DNA from: a virus
DNA: 31,711 nt
Virus record (IMG/VR): IMGVR_UViG_3300006071_001944
Span: 1 to 31,711 of that record
Reading direction: 5' to 3' (one strand)
Positions 22,301-30,668 of this stretch are shown in pieces. Within the stretch, counting starts at the first letter, position 1, and each line of letters starts with the position of its first letter. The translations under genes and the position numbers were made by a program. The notes below the pieces were generated by a model. That model searched no databases. It was not told the origin of the DNA and saw nothing but the letters and a program-made list of their open reading frames with translations.

Positions 22301-23245
22301 TGTTAATACGGCAGTTACTGTTACATTACTATATAAAGTATTAACAAAAGTAGACGGCGAGTATATGTTGTTTACAACACCCGGGTCAGCAGACCAATAC
22401 GAGAAATTGTACCCGGAACCTCTTGTATCAATAGAAATAGAAGGTTGTGCACCTTGTGTGTACGTACCTGCACCTGATACTATACCAGTATTAGCTGGGT
22501 CAGTATTAATTGTTACCGTATATGTAGGTGAAGGGGTAGGGGTAGGAGTAGGTGGCGGCGGGGTTGGAGTAGGAGTAGGCGGTACTGGTGTTGGTGTTGG
22601 AGTAGATGGAGGGGGTGGGGGAGCAGCTACTACTTGTATTGATTGAGAACCTATTGCAACTGTTACTAAATTATCATTATTTGCATAGATAATAATAGTA
22701 TATGAACCTGGATCGCCTATACTAGTTGTAAAGTCCCATCCCGGATTACAAGATACACCATAACCAGTAGCATCATTACCTGTACAATTACCTAGACCTA
22801 AATTTTGACTAACATCAGGACGTGAATCCCCTAAATTAGGTGAAAATGTAGCATATACATTATTTGAACTGTCGCGTATTTCACCACCAACTTGATTTGC
22901 GTTTTGAAACCCACCTACAGCATTTATATACCCTGCCCAACCATTACCTGAAAACGATTCACCAGCTTGTACTGTTCCATTGCTTAATGAATCAAAACTA
23001 CCTATCGGTGATTGAGATTGTGGTGTGTATGTACCACATGATGGCCCTGTATAAGCTAAAGAACCAACACTAATACTTAAAGAACCTTCAATTGCACAAA
23101 TAAGATCTGTACCTCCCTCATCGCCAGGACCTTGATTGTTAACGGAAGTAAAGTTACCATAGCAATCAGTATACGTATATATTGCAGCCCAATTGTTTGT
23201 GCCGTATGCTACGTAATTGATTTGATAGTTTAAGCAATTAGCCAT
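19361..23245 (-). CDS. Large fibre/adhesin-like protein with InlB-like repeats
   Basis: 1294 residues. Residues 1-45 form a module with paired cysteines (MANCLNYQINY...YTYTDCYG). Residues 46-207 are a beta domain. Pro/Thr linkers lie at 208-240, 317-328 and 418-500 (TPTPTP and PPPPPP runs). Two repeats resembling InlB/Flg_new beta repeats lie at about 242-315 (GAGTYTQGAQPSI...FSYWSADP...VTVTAVL) and 331-416 (GTFLQGSTPEIYV...FVRWDTNG...MTITAVF). Residues about 500-1294 include NHL-like beta-propeller strands (NDLLYVCDSLNSCVKVYN, IVIDPTGVFLYFITD). No signal peptide, so it is not Sec-exported and is more probably a virion tail or surface protein binding host glycan or protein. Last gene of the fibre block, 13 bases after the 1138-residue gene. 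Confidence 0.82.
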   Translation of the reverse strand: MANCLNYQINYVAYGTNNWAAIYTYTDCYGNFTSVNNQGPGDEGGTDLICAIEGSLSISVGSLAYTGPSCGTYTPQSQSPIGSFDSLSNGTVQAGESFSGNGWAGYINAVGGFQNANQVGGEIRDSSNNVYATFSPNLGDSRPDVSQNLGLGNCTGNDATGYGVSCNPGWDFTTSIGDPGSYTIIIYANNDNLVTVAIGSQSIQVVAAPPPPPSTPTPTPVPPTPTPTPPPPTPTPTPSPTYTVTINTDPANTGIVSGAGTYTQGAQPSISIDTRGSGYNFSYWSADPGVVNNIYSPSTFVNTLYSNVTVTAVLTPAAPPPPPPPSTPSYYCNLTIFPTSLGGLTTPIFVSTGTNTGTFLQGSTPEIYVDNRVPGSFGYQFVRWDTNGTGSVVNPYGRDTFVNYISQNMTITAVFQIPPTPTPTPTPTPPPPPPATPTPTPTATPPPPPPGSTPTPTPTATATPTPTPTPTVTRTPTPTPTGAPTATPTITPTPTPLPPGTLAVYTPWVVALTNTPVWIESIYPVSKGVTKYGILWGDNGTNLTTYSVLPSAENFLLYTYSTPASGVSYYSVSAAALGGVTAFPRTLSRGLSSDLTYIPGLYVKNTLPTYDIVNYFDPTTQTPTLPWQLTDVKVGSNEWAVSDVINSSFTKLYDNFNYISNISQVLNLNNKLTLIEWCAQLCANTYSTSVTGSSAFAWNTNIVGLPNQNNFNSISANGVADGIIKDIKSYRFTSNTAPDYYTYIAYSLSGSIPDHIQVRTNDWRNTLVLSATNLGYNLPPFTSISAIDVINNQLYILDNTTVYKADLVVTNALSSSGLASLQQVGGVSGTRTNTNAFNVPTEIKACNDLLYVCDSLNSCVKVYNTALSWVNTLYVDVLSAYSAQRIEVNPITNNVYVLGESFAPVAPVLTNVNLVTAFKSTSSLTEPDTTVYTISWSHDGERLSTTNTNTLSSFALYGLVAGGQSYSLLTSAVTLSTAAVNLYGSIYYQTQTVTYAAASGITYSNFAVQALGGNGFNSNLSNTVPVPGNFYFDSPYEVFEIDSGSNLVNSFKLPSNTKHITPAGNIQSTTNINKIVIDPTGVFLYFITDYYIYKYLSNGIALNRMADPTADTLVGAGATSPNEEKFKTAFIDNRLNFFICTDKRIFKYIDIPSTLNLYNTGIDSLFIPLSSITIDQNEFIQDWVYNKSVLRLLQNHEILYKAIQSKYLVNLDSNGNLISTLNNSVGFTTTSLSSIDIVTPYYVDQNFFIHSNEFVTSDVVNRALTNIYNLQLNMLKLVSPVINKQLPSPITNSI
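21755..21995 (-). repeat. Pro/Thr-coding low-complexity repeat
   Basis: Degenerate tandem repeat of about 12 bases encoding the TPTPTP-rich linker at residues 418-500 of the 1294-residue protein. The plus strand shows runs of GGAGTAGGTGT-type sequence that give false Val/Gly frames. Confidence 0.85.
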
Positions 23246-23258
23246 GTTTGTATATTAC

Positions 23259-26200
23259 TTACTCCCAGATAATGGAACGCAATTGAGCATATGCAGGAGC
23301 AGTTGCAGTGGCAGCCGTTCTTATGTTACTTTCTACTATAGATCTTACATTAGGATCTACTATAGTAGAGTTTTTAATCTTGATATCGTAAAATTGAGAT
23401 TTTGATCCAGGCAATCTATGTAAGAAGAATCTCTCGATTTCCTCTATATACCCACGTGTACCGGTAGGTATTACCCAAGAGAGGTTATCAAATTCATTAC
23501 TTAAATAGTTTTTAGATAACGCTTTTATATCCGACGCATTAAGTGTTATATTGTAGAACCGTATATCAGCTATATAACCACTAAACAAATAAGTTTCTGG
23601 TAATAATATCCATTCATTTAAACGACCTGTTTTAAAATTACTCGTACCGATAGCTATTTGTGGATTGTTTTTATAGTTATAAACAGTATACAATATAGAA
23701 GAAGTAGGTGTAACTATAGTTGTTTGATTTACTATTTTACCATCTACATAGAGTTTTGCAGTGTTGGTTTGATCAAATGTTAATGCAAAGTGATGCCAAC
23801 CGGTTTCTAATGCAGAAGTGCCGTAATTTAGAGTAATGTAATTAGGTACTGGGTTAATTAATGTAGAATCTTGTACTACTAATTTAGCCTGAATACTAGG
23901 TGTAGTTATTTTAGGGGCTATATACTTTCTTTGATAATCAAACCCCGAACTATCTCCACCTGGTATTAACCCTGGTACAAATGTTTTATTAATAACATTA
24001 CCGTTACTGTCTACTTTGTATAAGGATTGAGACTTACCATCTATCACTAAACCATAATAAGTTACACCGCTTGCAGTGTTTTCAGCTAAAAAGTTAATAA
24101 CTCTTGTGCTGAAATTTGTAGCAACAGTATCTGTTGTATTTACTTGCTTACTCCAAATTACATTACCGTTATTATCTACCTTAGCTACATAATAAGTGTT
24201 ATACGCAATCCATATATTATTGTTTCCGTCACAATTAATATATTCAGGCTTGTTTATACTTAATATAGGTGTTCCGTTTTTAGTTAACACCCAACTATTA
24301 GCAGCAGTACCTTGTATACCGTTACCGGAAAGTGTAAACACATTACTATTACTATCTACACAACCGTTTGTACCTACCCATAGTTCATAACCACTCATAG
24401 TGGCGGTAGTGGTTGTAGGTATATTAGAGTTATAATAAATAGGGTTACCAGAAAGATCTAATACGAAATTGTTATATGAAGTATTAGTGAATGAAGAAAG
24501 TAAAGTACCCGTAGTAGTGAATAAGTTATAAGTTACCTTTGTATTTGATGGATGAGTTTTAGTAACGATATTAATGTTACCAGAACTTGTAGGTACTGTA
24601 TACGCATCTACTATATTTGAAGATGATAATGTAATATAAGAACTTAATGGTGATTTATTTGTAATTAAATCCCCCGGGTCGAATGTAGAGATATATTTTT
24701 TATTAGGGAAGTTATCTACAATATAATAATTGTTATCGTATGTACCCTTTAATGTAAACGCTGGTGTGTCCCAAATACTACTTAAAGCAGGAGAAGTAGC
24801 GCTAAGTGTAGTAAATGTTTCTGTGTTAATTAAACTTAGTTCGGTGTTGTAAGTTTGTACTGTACTACCGTTGCTTGTGTACGAACAAACAGTAAAATAA
24901 GGTGTTAATATTTTATTATTGTTAAATACGCCTATACCACCATTAAAGTAATTACCTACAATCTGATCACCAATTACATTAGTCCAGTCTGTTTGATAAG
25001 CAAAAAATGATAATGTGTTACCTTGATTAGAGTTAAAATCAGTGTTTTTAGTGTCTATAAAACCATACGTAGTACCAACATCATAATAAGGCGTTCTTAA
25101 ATTATCATCTGTAACTGAATTAGCACTCGTATAATTTACAATTTGACCAGCTGTTAAACCTGTTACATTATTAATTAAGTTCGTATTCCAACTATTAATA
25201 TTATAGGTTAAACCTGTAATACTTTCTACTATAGTGTTGTTATCAACATCTCCTACACGGTCGTAATAATACAATACACCTGGATCGAATGTTAAAGTTG
25301 AAGGTACATCCCATATTAAGTTAGGATAGTTATTAGAACTGTTAGTTAATATATTAGGGGCACTTTCAGTTAAAGACTGTACATTTACATATCTTGGATT
25401 ATAATATCTATCCACCCAAACTGGACGTCCGTTACCAGTACCGATATTACCTGCCGATAACCAAGAACAAAAATACATACCGCTACGAGAACTATTTGTA
25501 CTATTACCCCAATTGCTGTAATTTTTATAATCAGCTACTTTTTTAAATATTTTATCAGAACGGTAAGGTGTAATGTCTGCCCTTGCACCGTAATCTATCA
25601 ACGTTGAAGAACTTAATGGTAATGTATTTGTACCGTATGGGTAATGAAAATATGTGCTAGTATCTTTTGTAAAAATTATGTTTGACGTGCTTGCATTATA
25701 ACCTAAATAAATCTTATCAAAACCAGTGGTTTCGTTAAGACCAGTATACAGCTTTGTGTAATACCTAAGAGAAGAACTAAGTACCGCACTTTGATTGTGC
25801 ATTGGGGAATAGTAGTTCTTTAATATATTAGCATTTGCATTAACTGTTTGATCAGATGAAAGTGTCTTAAAAGCACTACTAATAAGGTAATTAAACTTAG
25901 TATTACCAGTGTCGTTTCCAACAATAAGTTCGTTATTAACGTTTTGATACTTAATTAAATCTGACTGACCGTATGCCTGCAACTGATTGTTTATATTGTT
26001 ATTGTTTAAACGTGTAGCGTAGAATATAAAATTAGCAGGTACAGTTATATTATTAGGTGTATCAGCTGATAGACCATGAAACTGTAAAGTGCCGCTGTTA
26101 TTATATAGCCATTGTGTTTGTATACCAGGAGCAACTGTTATAAGTGAAAACGCTGCTCCACTTAACATATAATAATACGTGTAGTAGCTTGGATCGTTAA

Positions 26201-26675
26201 TATTATCTATAGGACATCCTGAAACACTATTTAGACTGTTATTACATACTAGATATATATTTTTTGTACTGGTATTGTTTGGTACGGTGTAAAATATTTG
26301 TATGGTTTTAGCAGATAAAGGGAAGTAAAAATTAAATACTGTAGCTAAGTTTATATTAGTTGTAAGACCTATTGTACTACCTGTTATAGCATTACTTGTA
26401 GAATATAAGTAATTACCTGCATAATCTTGTATTAAAGTACTATAAATGTAACTTTCAGGTGCAGGTACAGTTACAGGTAATACACAATCGCTAAGTTTTA
26501 TACTACTTGTTAATACTAATAATTGTTCGTTGTTAAGAGCAACATCCGTTGCACTGGCTAAAAAAGGACTATCACTGTAATTTAAACCGTCAAATGTATG
26601 CACAACACCACCCTTAAACGATATATTATTATCGTATCCGTATTTTAAAATAACTGGTGCAGCGCTTAGTATCAT
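23259..26675 (-). CDS. Large tail/fibre-like protein with LamG-like domain
   Basis: 1138 residues, Asn/Thr/Ser/Tyr-rich and mostly beta. About 800-900 has NHL-like strands (DGNNNIWIAYNTYYVAKVD, NGNVIW). About 925-1055 resembles a LamG/concanavalin-type jellyroll: GWHHFALTFDQT, AKLYVDGKIV, then FSGYIADIRFYN, a fold that commonly binds sugars. The last 65 residues (from YIEEIERFFLHRLPGSKSQF) form a separate Ile/Arg-rich helical unit that may attach the protein to the virion or to a partner. No signal peptide. A promoter-like octamer lies eight bases upstream. Probable receptor-binding or baseplate-associated protein. Confidence 0.8.
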   Translation of the reverse strand: MILSAAPVILKYGYDNNISFKGGVVHTFDGLNYSDSPFLASATDVALNNEQLLVLTSSIKLSDCVLPVTVPAPESYIYSTLIQDYAGNYLYSTSNAITGSTIGLTTNINLATVFNFYFPLSAKTIQIFYTVPNNTSTKNIYLVCNNSLNSVSGCPIDNINDPSYYTYYYMLSGAAFSLITVAPGIQTQWLYNNSGTLQFHGLSADTPNNITVPANFIFYATRLNNNNINNQLQAYGQSDLIKYQNVNNELIVGNDTGNTKFNYLISSAFKTLSSDQTVNANANILKNYYSPMHNQSAVLSSSLRYYTKLYTGLNETTGFDKIYLGYNASTSNIIFTKDTSTYFHYPYGTNTLPLSSSTLIDYGARADITPYRSDKIFKKVADYKNYSNWGNSTNSSRSGMYFCSWLSAGNIGTGNGRPVWVDRYYNPRYVNVQSLTESAPNILTNSSNNYPNLIWDVPSTLTFDPGVLYYYDRVGDVDNNTIVESITGLTYNINSWNTNLINNVTGLTAGQIVNYTSANSVTDDNLRTPYYDVGTTYGFIDTKNTDFNSNQGNTLSFFAYQTDWTNVIGDQIVGNYFNGGIGVFNNNKILTPYFTVCSYTSNGSTVQTYNTELSLINTETFTTLSATSPALSSIWDTPAFTLKGTYDNNYYIVDNFPNKKYISTFDPGDLITNKSPLSSYITLSSSNIVDAYTVPTSSGNINIVTKTHPSNTKVTYNLFTTTGTLLSSFTNTSYNNFVLDLSGNPIYYNSNIPTTTTATMSGYELWVGTNGCVDSNSNVFTLSGNGIQGTAANSWVLTKNGTPILSINKPEYINCDGNNNIWIAYNTYYVAKVDNNGNVIWSKQVNTTDTVATNFSTRVINFLAENTASGVTYYGLVIDGKSQSLYKVDSNGNVINKTFVPGLIPGGDSSGFDYQRKYIAPKITTPSIQAKLVVQDSTLINPVPNYITLNYGTSALETGWHHFALTFDQTNTAKLYVDGKIVNQTTIVTPTSSILYTVYNYKNNPQIAIGTSNFKTGRLNEWILLPETYLFSGYIADIRFYNITLNASDIKALSKNYLSNEFDNLSWVIPTGTRGYIEEIERFFLHRLPGSKSQFYDIKIKNSTIVDPNVRSIVESNIRTAATATAPAYAQLRSIIWE

Positions 26676-26683
26676 ATATATAT

Positions 26684-26691
26684 TATTTAGT
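26684..26691 (-). promoter_or_regulatory. Late-promoter-like octamer
   Basis: Reads ACTAAATA on the minus strand, eight bases before the ATG of the 1138-residue fibre protein. Confidence 0.45.
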
Positions 26692-26695
26692 ACGA

Positions 26696-26899
26696 CTATG
26701 GTAACACTGTAATGGTATGGTTTGATGTTACTTGTATTTGAGCGACTTTTTTATCTACAGGGAAGCACATAATCTCTCCACCACTAAGTGCACGTACACC
26801 AGATATAGGAGTGTTCACACCGTCAAGTGTTAAGTTTACCTTGCTTGGAACATGTCTGTCGTTAATTAAAGCCGTTTTTATTTCGTTAAATGTTAACAT
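26696..26899 (-). CDS. Hypothetical small protein in fibre block
   Basis: 67 residues, not recognised; a likely beta-rich domain (VNLTLDGVNTPISGVRALSGG). It lies between the two large fibre genes with gaps of 12-20 bases and so belongs to the same transcription unit. It could be a small accessory, chaperone or adaptor of the neighbouring fibres. Confidence 0.68.
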   Translation of the reverse strand: MLTFNEIKTALINDRHVPSKVNLTLDGVNTPISGVRALSGGEIMCFPVDKKVAQIQVTSNHTITVLP

Positions 26900-26911
26900 A
26901 TTTTATAAGAT

Positions 26912-29128
26912 TTAACAGTAATCTACTATGTTGAATCCGCCATGTATAATGTCGAAACCATCGGCAAAACATAACTCTCCATAGAAGTCGCCTGGGTTAC
27001 CAGCGCCTTCACCGGTGTCAAACGATGCATCACCGCCGCCACAGCTGTTTGTATTAACTGTGACTTGACCGTTTTCATCGTAGTACAGATCAACCAAGAA
27101 ACACAACAGTGCAGGTGGTGGTGGAGGAGGTGGCGGGCCAGGAGGTGGCGGTGGTGGTAGTGGTGTTGGAGTCGGGGTATCAGGTGGAGGTGGCGGTGGT
27201 GGTAGTGGTGTTGGAGTCGGGGTATCAGGTGGAGGTGGAGGAGGCGGTTGTGGTGTAGGTGTTGGAGTATCAGGTGGTGGTGGTGGAGGGGGTTGTGGTG
27301 TAGGTGTTGGAGTATCAGGTGGAGGTGGAGGAGGTGGTTGTGGTGTAGGTGTTGGAGTATCAGGTGGTGGAGGAGGTGGTTGCGGAGTTGGAGTAGGTGT
27401 ATCAGGTGGAGGTGGTGGTAACGGGGTAGGTGTAGGAGTAGGCGCGTGATATCCGCATTGTCCGTCAACTAACCCTTGTGATTCATTGTACGTACCACAA
27501 TCTCCATCTGCATATGTATATATCAACTCATAACCAATACAACCACTACCTAGATATGTACCGTTAGGTGGACATGGAGTAGGTGTAGGTGTTGCAGTTG
27601 GTGTAGGAGTAGGTGTCGGAATTAACGTAAATACTGCAGTGATTGGTAAATCAGCTGCAGGCATATTAAACGAATATGGGTTACTAGAAGATATAAAGAG
27701 GTGATTTGTTGTATTTTCCCAATGATCAAAACGCGTCACTCCAACTACTGGATATGCTTGAATAGATACTGAGTCGTTTAAATGATAAGAACCACCACCT
27801 GTTGTACCACCGTATCCTATTGGGTCTACTGAAAGAGTAACATTATATGTAGGTGCTGGAGTAACTGTTGGTGTCGGAGTAGGTGTAGCTGTTGAAGTAG
27901 GGGTTGGTGTTACCGTAGGGGTTGGTGTAATTGTAGGTGTTGGTGTAGGTGTAGCATAACCACAATATGTTGAATTATACTCAACTAATACATCGTATGT
28001 ACCACAACAACCATCATGATAAGAAGCATACTTGGTAGTACCTACACAGAAATAACCGTTAAACCCAGCTGGAGGGCATCCAGCGCATGGATTAAGGGTA
28101 GGTGTTGGAGTAGGTGTTGCTGTTGGTGTTATTGTTGGGGTAGGAGTAGGTGTAGCTGGAAGTGGTGTAGCCGTAGGGGTTGGTGTAACTGTTGAAGTCG
28201 GGGTAGGTGTTGATGTAGGTGTTACAGTAGGAGTTACCGTAGGAGTAGGTGTTACGGTCGGGGTAGGTGTCGGTGTTACAGTTAAAGTAGGAGTGACTGT
28301 AGGGGTCGGAGTTACAGTTGGGGTTGCCGTAGGTGTTGGTGTAATTGTAGGTGTAACGGTAGGCGTTACCGTAGGGGTTGGTGTAATTGTAGGTGTTGGT
28401 GTAGGTGTACGAGTCGGTGTAGGCGTGATTGTAGGTGTAGGTGTAGGTGTTGCAGTAGGTGTAGGTGTTACGGTAGGGGTAGGTGTCGGCGTACGAGTTG
28501 GTGTAGGAGAAGGAGTAGGAGTAGGGGTAGGTAGATTTAAATTAACAGGTTTAAGGGCTGTTGCAGATGTTAAATCAGATGTATTAAAAAATATTAATTG
28601 TCCGTGGCTACCAGTTTTTATACCTTCTGCAACTATTATTTGATTATTGTTTGTACCCCAAGACCTACTCTTTATTAAATGTACTGAATCAAATATATTA
28701 CCAGTACCAGAAACGGCAGGGTTAACAGTTAAGTACGGCGTGAAAACAATTGCATTAACTGTATAGCTTATAGTTTTTAAGCTAGGAAACAATAAAGCAG
28801 AAACCACTATTGTGTTTGTTGTTTCACCGTAAGTTGAATTATAAAATGTATAACTGAAGTTACTTCTACTGTCAATGTTTTGAGTATAGCCAGTTAACGC
28901 ATCTTGTAATGAACTATATGTAAAGTTTCTTACTACTGTTATAGGTTCTTGTGTAACTACTGTACCAGATAGGGCCGAACCGGCTATACTATATGTAATG
29001 TTATCAACTATATTTTCTCCAAAGTTAATAGCACTTGGTTGAAACACAACAGTAAATGGTGCATAGCCTGCAATATTAATAGTACCACCTAAATCAGAAA
29101 CCGGGAATGTATATGTTGATAATGACAT
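26912..29128 (-). CDS. Pro/Thr-rich fibre protein with Cys modules and InlB-like repeat
   Basis: 738 residues. 1-200: PKD-like beta domain ([15 protein letters not shown]). 200-346: Pro/Thr linker (TPTPTVTPT repeats). 347-391: cysteine module 1 (C348, C351, C361, C374, C375, C389). 392-426: linker. 427-503: InlB/Flg_new-like repeat ([13 protein letters not shown]...FDHWENTT...ITAVF). 518-560: cysteine module 2 (C519, C530, C544, C558). 562-672: seven units of PTPTP-(Q/L)-P(5-7)-DT. 673-738: C-terminal cysteine domain. Both cysteine modules share CPP-x-G...C-x-G...DG-x-CGTY...CGY. Without a signal peptide it is probably a virion fibre. The linkers are candidate sites for hydroxylation and glycosylation by the enzymes at 6457-10678 and 16631. 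The start overlaps the previous stop by one base. Confidence 0.85.
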   Translation of the reverse strand: MSLSTYTFPVSDLGGTINIAGYAPFTVVFQPSAINFGENIVDNITYSIAGSALSGTVVTQEPITVVRNFTYSSLQDALTGYTQNIDSRSNFSYTFYNSTYGETTNTIVVSALLFPSLKTISYTVNAIVFTPYLTVNPAVSGTGNIFDSVHLIKSRSWGTNNNQIIVAEGIKTGSHGQLIFFNTSDLTSATALKPVNLNLPTPTPTPSPTPTRTPTPTPTVTPTPTATPTPTPTITPTPTRTPTPTPTITPTPTVTPTVTPTITPTPTATPTVTPTPTVTPTLTVTPTPTPTVTPTPTVTPTVTPTSTPTPTSTVTPTPTATPLPATPTPTPTITPTATPTPTPTLNPCAGCPPAGFNGYFCVGTTKYASYHDGCCGTYDVLVEYNSTYCGYATPTPTPTITPTPTVTPTPTSTATPTPTPTVTPAPTYNVTLSVDPIGYGGTTGGGSYHLNDSVSIQAYPVVGVTRFDHWENTTNHLFISSSNPYSFNMPAADLPITAVFTLIPTPTPTPTATPTPTPCPPNGTYLGSGCIGYELIYTYADGDCGTYNESQGLVDGQCGYHAPTPTPTPLPPPPPDTPTPTPQPPPPPPDTPTPTPQPPPPPPPDTPTPTPQPPPPPPPDTPTPTPQPPPPPPPDTPTPTPLPPPPPPPDTPTPTPLPPPPPPGPPPPPPPPALLCFLVDLYYDENGQVTVNTNSCGGGDASFDTGEGAGNPGDFYGELCFADGFDIIHGGFNIVDYC
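27117..27440 (-). repeat. Tandem repeat coding [12 protein letters not shown] units
   Basis: About seven copies of a 42-48-base unit encoding (P5-7)DT-PTPTP(Q/L), with near-identical neighbouring copies that differ in number of prolines and in Q versus L. Copy number probably changes by slippage or recombination, altering stalk length. Confidence 0.9.
28098..28535 (-). repeat. Degenerate Thr-Pro coding repeat
   Basis: Low-complexity tract of about 440 bases encoding the residue 200-346 linker (TPT-V/I/A/R-TPT units). Its plus strand reads as an artefactual Val-Gly frame. Confidence 0.85.
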
Positions 29129-30627
29129 TAGTTGGTGGTGATTTTATAGTTGATGAGGCTTATTTGCTGCGCTGTAGCTGAAAAAGCTAAAAACGCTGTA
29201 GAATATTTATTAGTATCTTCATTATAGCAAAACACTGGCGGTTCCATATGACTTATATTACCTACAGGATATACATACTCTAACATTTCATTAGCGGTAG
29301 TACTGTTTGTAGGGTATATTTTTACACGTTCCCGAGGATTGTTAAGATCGAGTTTGTATAAAACAGGTATTACTACACTCCATAAACCACTTGATGAAAC
29401 TAAAGAGGTAGAGTTACCATAAAAAGTAGAAGATAATATAGTACAAATAGTAATTGTTTTAGCATCTGAATCAAACCAATTACCACCATAATATACTTCA
29501 GCAGCAGGTGTAACTAACCCAATACCATATCTAAATTTATCTGTATCGAACGTTGACGCACTAGCAGATAAAAGTGATAATGATAAAAAGTTTTGTAAAG
29601 AATTACTAATTGAATATGTATTATAATCAAATGTAATTTTTTCGTATAATATAGTACTAGATAGTTGTATAACTAATGTATCAAAAAACACTTCAAAATT
29701 AATAATGTTGTTACTAATTAACTGATTGTATATATTAGGAGTGTTGATATAACTACTGTAGATTAAATTTAAAGCAGATGGGCCTGTATATATAGTACTA
29801 TCAATAGTTTTTACCCAAAGATTACCAATAGCATTCATATCTTTGTATAATGAATGCGGGACACTAACAGGTTTATACAGCGCGTATTGATTACCAAAAA
29901 CGTCCGTGTTCCAAGAATACAACGCAGAAGCAGGGGTATATACTAAGCTTTGTATTCTAGCGTTTAAATCAAAATAACCTAAATTGTTTAATTGAGTTGT
30001 AGAATTAAAAGCACTCCACGTTTGTTTAGTAGCACCTGTCCAGAACTCAAAATCATAACGCGCATTAACAACTCCATTACTATCTGTTTTAGTTGTTTCA
30101 AAAGCTGACTGATATGGTATGAACTTTTGATACGTGTCAGCATTAATAATATTACCATCAAAGTAATCAGATGTATTAGTGGATTTCATCCAGTTAATAT
30201 CAACTGCATGGTTTATTATATTACCTTGATCTTTTTGAGTTAATCCGCGGCCTTTATTGAATCTAGTGGGTTCTATGTAATGGTATGTAGAACCTAATCG
30301 TATCTGACTAGTGTTTAAACTATATGTTATATTTTTAGTTAAATATATTGAAGCACCTAAATTACTTGGTACAAAATAACCACCTAACTGGTTCAATGTA
30401 AGTAAGTTAGCATTAGTACTAGGTAATGTAGCTACTGTTGGGTAATACCTATTAGTTAAATTAGCGTACGGAGTTAAAGCCGTAACACTAGCAGAAACTA
30501 AACCGTTATTAGTTGCAGAAATAACATACTCATTGTTAGCTAAGTACTTTTGAGATAAAGTATTTAGATAAGAATTTATTTGATTTTCTGTAGTAAAACT
30601 ATCTACAACTGTAATACCGTTAGCCAT
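29128..30627 (-). CDS. Hypothetical structural protein
   Basis: 499 residues, Asn/Thr/Ser/Tyr-rich with long beta segments, no cysteine pairs, signal peptide or membrane segment. No named domain recognised. Composition and position in the fibre block suggest a virion or tail component. Its stop codon overlaps the start of the 738-residue gene by one base (TAATG), so the two are coupled and may function as a pair in roughly equal amounts. Confidence 0.75.
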   Translation of the reverse strand: MANGITVVDSFTTENQINSYLNTLSQKYLANNEYVISATNNGLVSASVTALTPYANLTNRYYPTVATLPSTNANLLTLNQLGGYFVPSNLGASIYLTKNITYSLNTSQIRLGSTYHYIEPTRFNKGRGLTQKDQGNIINHAVDINWMKSTNTSDYFDGNIINADTYQKFIPYQSAFETTKTDSNGVVNARYDFEFWTGATKQTWSAFNSTTQLNNLGYFDLNARIQSLVYTPASALYSWNTDVFGNQYALYKPVSVPHSLYKDMNAIGNLWVKTIDSTIYTGPSALNLIYSSYINTPNIYNQLISNNIINFEVFFDTLVIQLSSTILYEKITFDYNTYSISNSLQNFLSLSLLSASASTFDTDKFRYGIGLVTPAAEVYYGGNWFDSDAKTITICTILSSTFYGNSTSLVSSSGLWSVVIPVLYKLDLNNPRERVKIYPTNSTTANEMLEYVYPVGNISHMEPPVFCYNEDTNKYSTAFLAFSATAQQISLINYKITTN

Positions 30628-30668
30628 TAATGTTATTACTTATCATAAGCATATTAACTGCCAACCAT

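Noticed and set aside
27117-27440. Regular repeats resembling a CRISPR array (also 31180-31487)
   Set aside because: Units are continuous coding repeats without spacers, in frame within fibre genes; no cas genes nearby.
28293-28643. Long plus-strand Val-Gly frame, and similar ones at 22365-22646 and 14581-14829
   Set aside because: They are the reverse reading of Pro/Thr repeats or of the barrel gene; low complexity, no start signal, and the opposite frame is clearly the real gene.
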